From the NCBI GenBank assembly GCA_003662535.1, contig QMYG01000026.1, positions 1-7,589 of the forward strand: a DNA stretch of 7,589 bases, written 5' to 3'. Numbering within the stretch: the stretch's first letter is position 1; each line of letters begins with the position of its first letter. The DNA is from Candidatus Bathyarchaeota archaeon. GTDB lineage: Archaea > Thermoproteota > Bathyarchaeia > EX4484-135 > B24-G1. The notes under the pieces were generated by a model. That model saw only the letters and a program-made list of their open reading frames with translations, was not told where the DNA came from and searched no databases. Below, one piece after another: positions 5,165 through 7,589 of the stretch. The position numbers were made by a program, and so were the translations under genes.

Positions 5165-7518
5165 TACTCACTCCCCCCTTTCTTCCTAATTAGTCTCGGC
5201 AGGAGAGTTGGGTCTGGTATGGGCTTCTCCTGCCATCCCTTCTCCTCGAGGATTTTCAGTATTTCGTCCTTCATCGTGAGCGGTATGTCCGCCTTCGTCC
5301 TGACGAAGAGGTGTATGTCGTCGGGCATGACGCCGTAGAACCTCTTATGCAGGTCTATGTAGTGGGTCAGCTTAATCGCCCTACCCTTACTCGTGTCGTT
5401 GGGCCTCATGCAGAGCTTCGCAATCATCACCATACACTCCTCCTTCGTCTCAGCCGCAAAGAACAGGTGCTCCGGACACGGGCCAACGTAGACTTTCTCG
5501 CCGGTCCTCGCATCGTAGACGTACCAGTCCTCCTCACGGTCTTTCCTGCCGAGGAGCATACGCCTGTATTTGCTTCCGTGAGGCCCAACGATGACCGGCA
5601 CGCCTAGACGCCAGAAGCCGCTGGCGATGGCCGCCGCCTTCTGGCTCATTGCGCCCCAAGCGACGCCCACAGCCCCCACACGGTTCAGTATGTAGTCGGC
5701 GATCTCCTCGTAGTTTCCTCTCAGGTTCCGCTTTGCGAAGATGCTTGCAATCTTTATTGCGGCGCCGGCGATGTGCGGGTTGCTTACGCAGCTTCCAACG
5801 TTAATTATGCCGCCTGCGTCGAACTCGCCCGGGAACTCCTCGTAGGGTGTCAGGCCCTCCTCGTTCCTGTAAGCCCCGATGGACATGGCGGCGCAGCCTG
5901 AGGCGACGACGATGTATCTCCGCTTGGCGAACTCCCTCGCTATCTCAGCCACTTCCAAGCCGCCGTGCGGGTAGTTCGCACAGCCAACCAGAGCCACGAC
6001 GCCGGGAATCTCGCCTAGGACTATTGGGCCTCCAACGTTTCTGATTTCGATGTCCTGAATTGGGCCTCTTCCCGCCCTTACCTTGTATTTTTCGCTTAGC
6101 ATCTTCTTCTCTGCAGAGGCGATTATGTAGCTGTGCACGGGTATGCCGACCGGGCAGGCGCTCTCGCACCTCGCACAGCCTATGCAGTCGTCGTAGAGGG
6201 CGGCTAGGGCCTCGGTGTTTCCGTTTGCGGCTTCCTTCATGGCTGGGGTTATCTGCAGGTTGTTGGGGCAGGCCCTCATGCACTCCATGCAGCCCTTACA
6301 CTTCTTGGCGCCTTCGACAACCTCCTCGAGGCTGGGCAGAGACCTAAACTTCTTCCTTAGAGGGGCGACCTTCAGGGCCGTCTTTACGGCGACCTCTCCA
6401 ACCTTGTCCGGGTCTAGTATGAGGACGCCCGGAACCTTCCCGCTGACCAAGTCTTCCACTATTTCGTCCGCTGGGTCGTTTGTCCTGTCTGGTAGGCCCT
6501 GGCAGTTCTTCTCGCTGGCCGCTATGAAGGGCGCCTTAATCTTCTGGGCCTCCTCCACGAGGTTCGTCCTGATGCACTGCTCGTCTACCACTATCACGTC
6601 TGGCAGGCCGCTCCTGACGAACCGCAGCTGCCAAGAGATCGGGCCGACGATTTTGGCTTTGGGGCTGTATCTGGTTATGTCGTGGGCTGTGCAGCAGATT
6701 CCGCAGACCTCGACCTCCCCGTAGAGCCCATGCTCGTTTAAGTAGTTCACGATTTCTACGGCTGGAGGAACGTTGTGCCCGATTACGAGAATCACAGGCT
6801 TGCTCCTGTCTACTGTTCCTGGGCCGAGTTCCACCAGCGGGGCGTCGGGCGCCGCTCTCGGGAAGCCGTAGGCGGAGATTTGGGCCATGTCTGCAATTTC
6901 CATGCCCACTTGGTCGATCATGCCTGCGTGCAGAACCTTGGACTCGAAGTCTAGGTAGTGGCCCTCCTGTCCCGTGTGGGCGCAGGAGAGCAGGTGGACA
7001 ACCTCTGTTTCTAGGTAGTCCAGTATTTCTTCCAAGTCGCCCAGCGTCTTGGGACGCACTCCACAAACGAGCCTAGTTACCGGTGCTTCCACTTCAACCG
7101 CGTCTTCTCCTACGTTTATTGGGCATCTTCTGCCATACTTCTCGATGAGGTGCTCAACTAGGTGTCTTGCGTGCCCGACGTGGGTTGCTGCGCCTATGCA
7201 GCAGGCGATTAGGACCATTCTTGAGAGCTGGGCCCGTAGGTCTAGGCCGCAGGCCCCCCGTCTACCCTGTGAGAGGTTGCATTTCCCGAAGGTGCAGAGG
7301 CAGCAGACATCGCAGTAGGGCAGGTAGTAGGGTCTGTACCTGCTTAGGAGCTTGAAGTCCCAGTCTCTCAGGTCTTTTATGCTCGGGAAGGGCGTTGGGC
7401 CGAGAGGCTCCTCCCAGTCCTCCTCGTAGATTCTTCCGATAGCAACTTCGACATCCTTGGCATCCGCTGTGCTTGTTTTGAGTTCTTTAGCCTTAAAATA
7501 GAGGGCTCTCTTCGCCAA
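5164..7518 (-). CDS. cdhA: ACDS alpha subunit, Ni-Fe carbon monoxide dehydrogenase
   Basis: CdhA reversibly oxidises CO to CO2 at the Ni-[Fe-S] C-cluster and passes CO to CdhC within the ACDS complex. The product has 784 residues, close to the roughly 800 of methanogen CdhA. C69, C72, C73, C75, C80 and C90 supply the N-terminal B and D clusters. H113, H116 and H119 repeat every three residues, like the His track proposed for proton transfer in bacterial CODH. Likely C-cluster ligands are H248, C276 (or C275/C272), C315, C513, C542 and C577, with K627 in SQKAAA as the probable catalytic Lys. A ferredoxin domain absent from bacterial CooS carries CX2CX2CX3CP twice (C407-C417, C445-C455) for clusters E and F. 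The start is TTG: an in-frame TAG lies two codons upstream and the next Met is residue 101. It is the first gene of the operon; its stop overlaps the cdhB ATG by one base. Confidence 0.97.
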   Translation of the reverse strand: MAKRALYFKAKELKTSTADAKDVEVAIGRIYEEDWEEPLGPTPFPSIKDLRDWDFKLLSRYRPYYLPYCDVCCLCTFGKCNLSQGRRGACGLDLRAQLSRMVLIACCIGAATHVGHARHLVEHLIEKYGRRCPINVGEDAVEVEAPVTRLVCGVRPKTLGDLEEILDYLETEVVHLLSCAHTGQEGHYLDFESKVLHAGMIDQVGMEIADMAQISAYGFPRAAPDAPLVELGPGTVDRSKPVILVIGHNVPPAVEIVNYLNEHGLYGEVEVCGICCTAHDITRYSPKAKIVGPISWQLRFVRSGLPDVIVVDEQCIRTNLVEEAQKIKAPFIAASEKNCQGLPDRTNDPADEIVEDLVSGKVPGVLILDPDKVGEVAVKTALKVAPLRKKFRSLPSLEEVVEGAKKCKGCMECMRACPNNLQITPAMKEAANGNTEALAALYDDCIGCARCESACPVGIPVHSYIIASAEKKMLSEKYKVRAGRGPIQDIEIRNVGGPIVLGEIPGVVALVGCANYPHGGLEVAEIAREFAKRRYIVVASGCAAMSIGAYRNEEGLTPYEEFPGEFDAGGIINVGSCVSNPHIAGAAIKIASIFAKRNLRGNYEEIADYILNRVGAVGVAWGAMSQKAAAIASGFWRLGVPVIVGPHGSKYRRMLLGRKDREEDWYVYDARTGEKVYVGPCPEHLFFAAETKEECMVMIAKLCMRPNDTSKGRAIKLTHYIDLHKRFYGVMPDDIHLFVRTKADIPLTMKDEILKILEEKGWQEKPIPDPTLLPRLIRKKGGSE
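5171..5178 (-). promoter_or_regulatory. Shine-Dalgarno site of cdhB
   Basis: GGGGGGAG on the minus strand, followed by TGAG, sits within the last codons of cdhA about 6 bases before the cdhB ATG. Together with the TAATG stop/start overlap it points to coupled translation of the two CODH-component subunits, which assemble together. Confidence 0.65.
6154..6300 (-). other. Two-cluster ferredoxin domain of CdhA (Cys407 to Cys455)
   Basis: Two complete CX2CX2CX3CP motifs 38 residues apart encode the E and F [4Fe-4S] clusters. This insertion distinguishes archaeal CdhA from bacterial CooS/AcsA and carries electrons from the B, C and D clusters to external ferredoxin. Confidence 0.9.
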
Positions 7519-7523
7519 CCTCT

Positions 7524-7529
7524 ACCACC
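7524..7529 (-). promoter_or_regulatory. Weak ribosome-binding site of cdhA
   Basis: GGTGGT on the minus strand lies 5 bases before the TTG start. It is weaker than the sites of the four downstream genes, but the in-frame TAG at 7522-7524 excludes a longer reading frame, so the start is at or after this TTG. Confidence 0.5.
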
Positions 7530-7550
7530 AACCCTACCTGAGTAATCTCA

Positions 7551-7574
7551 TTTAATAGTTTTATCGTAATATTT
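7551..7574 (-). promoter_or_regulatory. Putative promoter of the cdhABCDE operon
   Basis: This AT-rich stretch in the minus orientation holds two TATA-like elements, AAATATTA (7567-7574) and CTATTAAA (7551-7558), the latter preceded by an A-rich run. With the usual archaeal spacing of roughly 25 bases, transcripts would begin about 10 to 30 bases before the cdhA TTG, giving a short leader. I see no clear operator or riboswitch, although only 71 bases upstream of the gene are visible. Confidence 0.45.
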
Positions 7575-7589
7575 GCACGTAGACGGCTG

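Larger units (their letters stand above)
504..7518 (-). other. cdhABCDE operon (ACDS complex)
   Basis: Five genes are packed head to tail with gaps of -1 (A/B), 2 (B/C), 7 (C/D) and 14 (D/E) bases and no room for internal promoters. Each of the four downstream genes has a strong G-rich ribosome-binding site 6 to 7 bases before its start. The first promoter-like sequence lies before cdhA and the first T-rich terminator after cdhE, so one polycistronic transcript is the simplest reading. No cooC, acsF, methyltransferase or hydrogenase gene interrupts the set. Confidence 0.9.

Noticed and set aside
6215..7066. Open frames of about 170 codons on both strands within cdhA
   Set aside because: Shadows of the cdhA coding sequence, whose metal ligands span the region in one uninterrupted frame.
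1..7589. CRISPR arrays, tRNA or rRNA genes, insertion sequences, in-frame stop recoding
   Set aside because: Genes fill nearly all the window. I saw no regularly spaced repeats, no tRNA-like cloverleaf, no transposase and no internal stop in any cdh gene that would suggest selenocysteine or pyrrolysine.

Overview
The window is an archaeal chromosomal segment dominated by one complete, compact operon on the minus strand. It encodes the five subunits of the acetyl-CoA decarbonylase/synthase (ACDS, or CODH/ACS) complex in the order cdhA-cdhB-cdhC-cdhD-cdhE, read from right to left. Archaeal origin is well supported. The CODH alpha subunit carries the extra two-cluster ferredoxin domain typical of archaeal CdhA. 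A separate epsilon subunit (CdhB) is present, and CdhC is the short form without the N-terminal CODH-binding domain of bacterial AcsB. The lineage cannot be fixed from sequence alone. Frequent TTG starts, moderate GC content and the lack of cooC inside the operon would suit an uncultivated acetogenic or methanogen-related archaeon (for example Bathyarchaeia-like), but this is a weak inference.

Layout from left to right: (1) positions 2-412, plus strand, the 3' part of a 2x[4Fe-4S] ferredoxin-like gene whose beginning lies outside the window; (2) 413-503, a short AT-rich convergent intergenic region with T-tracts on both strands and a long-armed inverted repeat, probably a bidirectional terminator; (3) 504-7518, the cdhEDCBA block on the minus strand with junctions of +14, +7, +2 and -1 bases; (4) 7519-7589, the cdhA leader with TATA-like elements.

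How the genes work together: CdhA with CdhB interconverts CO2 and CO at the Ni-Fe C-cluster. CdhC joins CO, a methyl group and CoA into acetyl-CoA at its A-cluster, or runs the reverse reaction. CdhD/CdhE, the corrinoid iron-sulfur protein, carries the methyl group to and from a tetrahydropterin. Low-potential electrons for CdhA normally come from ferredoxin, so the convergent ferredoxin-like gene is a plausible but unproven partner. All diagnostic metal ligands that I checked are present, so the complex looks intact and functional.

The system is well known rather than new. The points most worth a second look are the unusual Cys spacing and basic tail of the ferredoxin-like protein, TTG starts in three of five subunits, Ala/Pro-rich tethers in CdhC and CdhD that face each other across the gene junction, and the absence of the nickel-insertion gene cooC from the operon.
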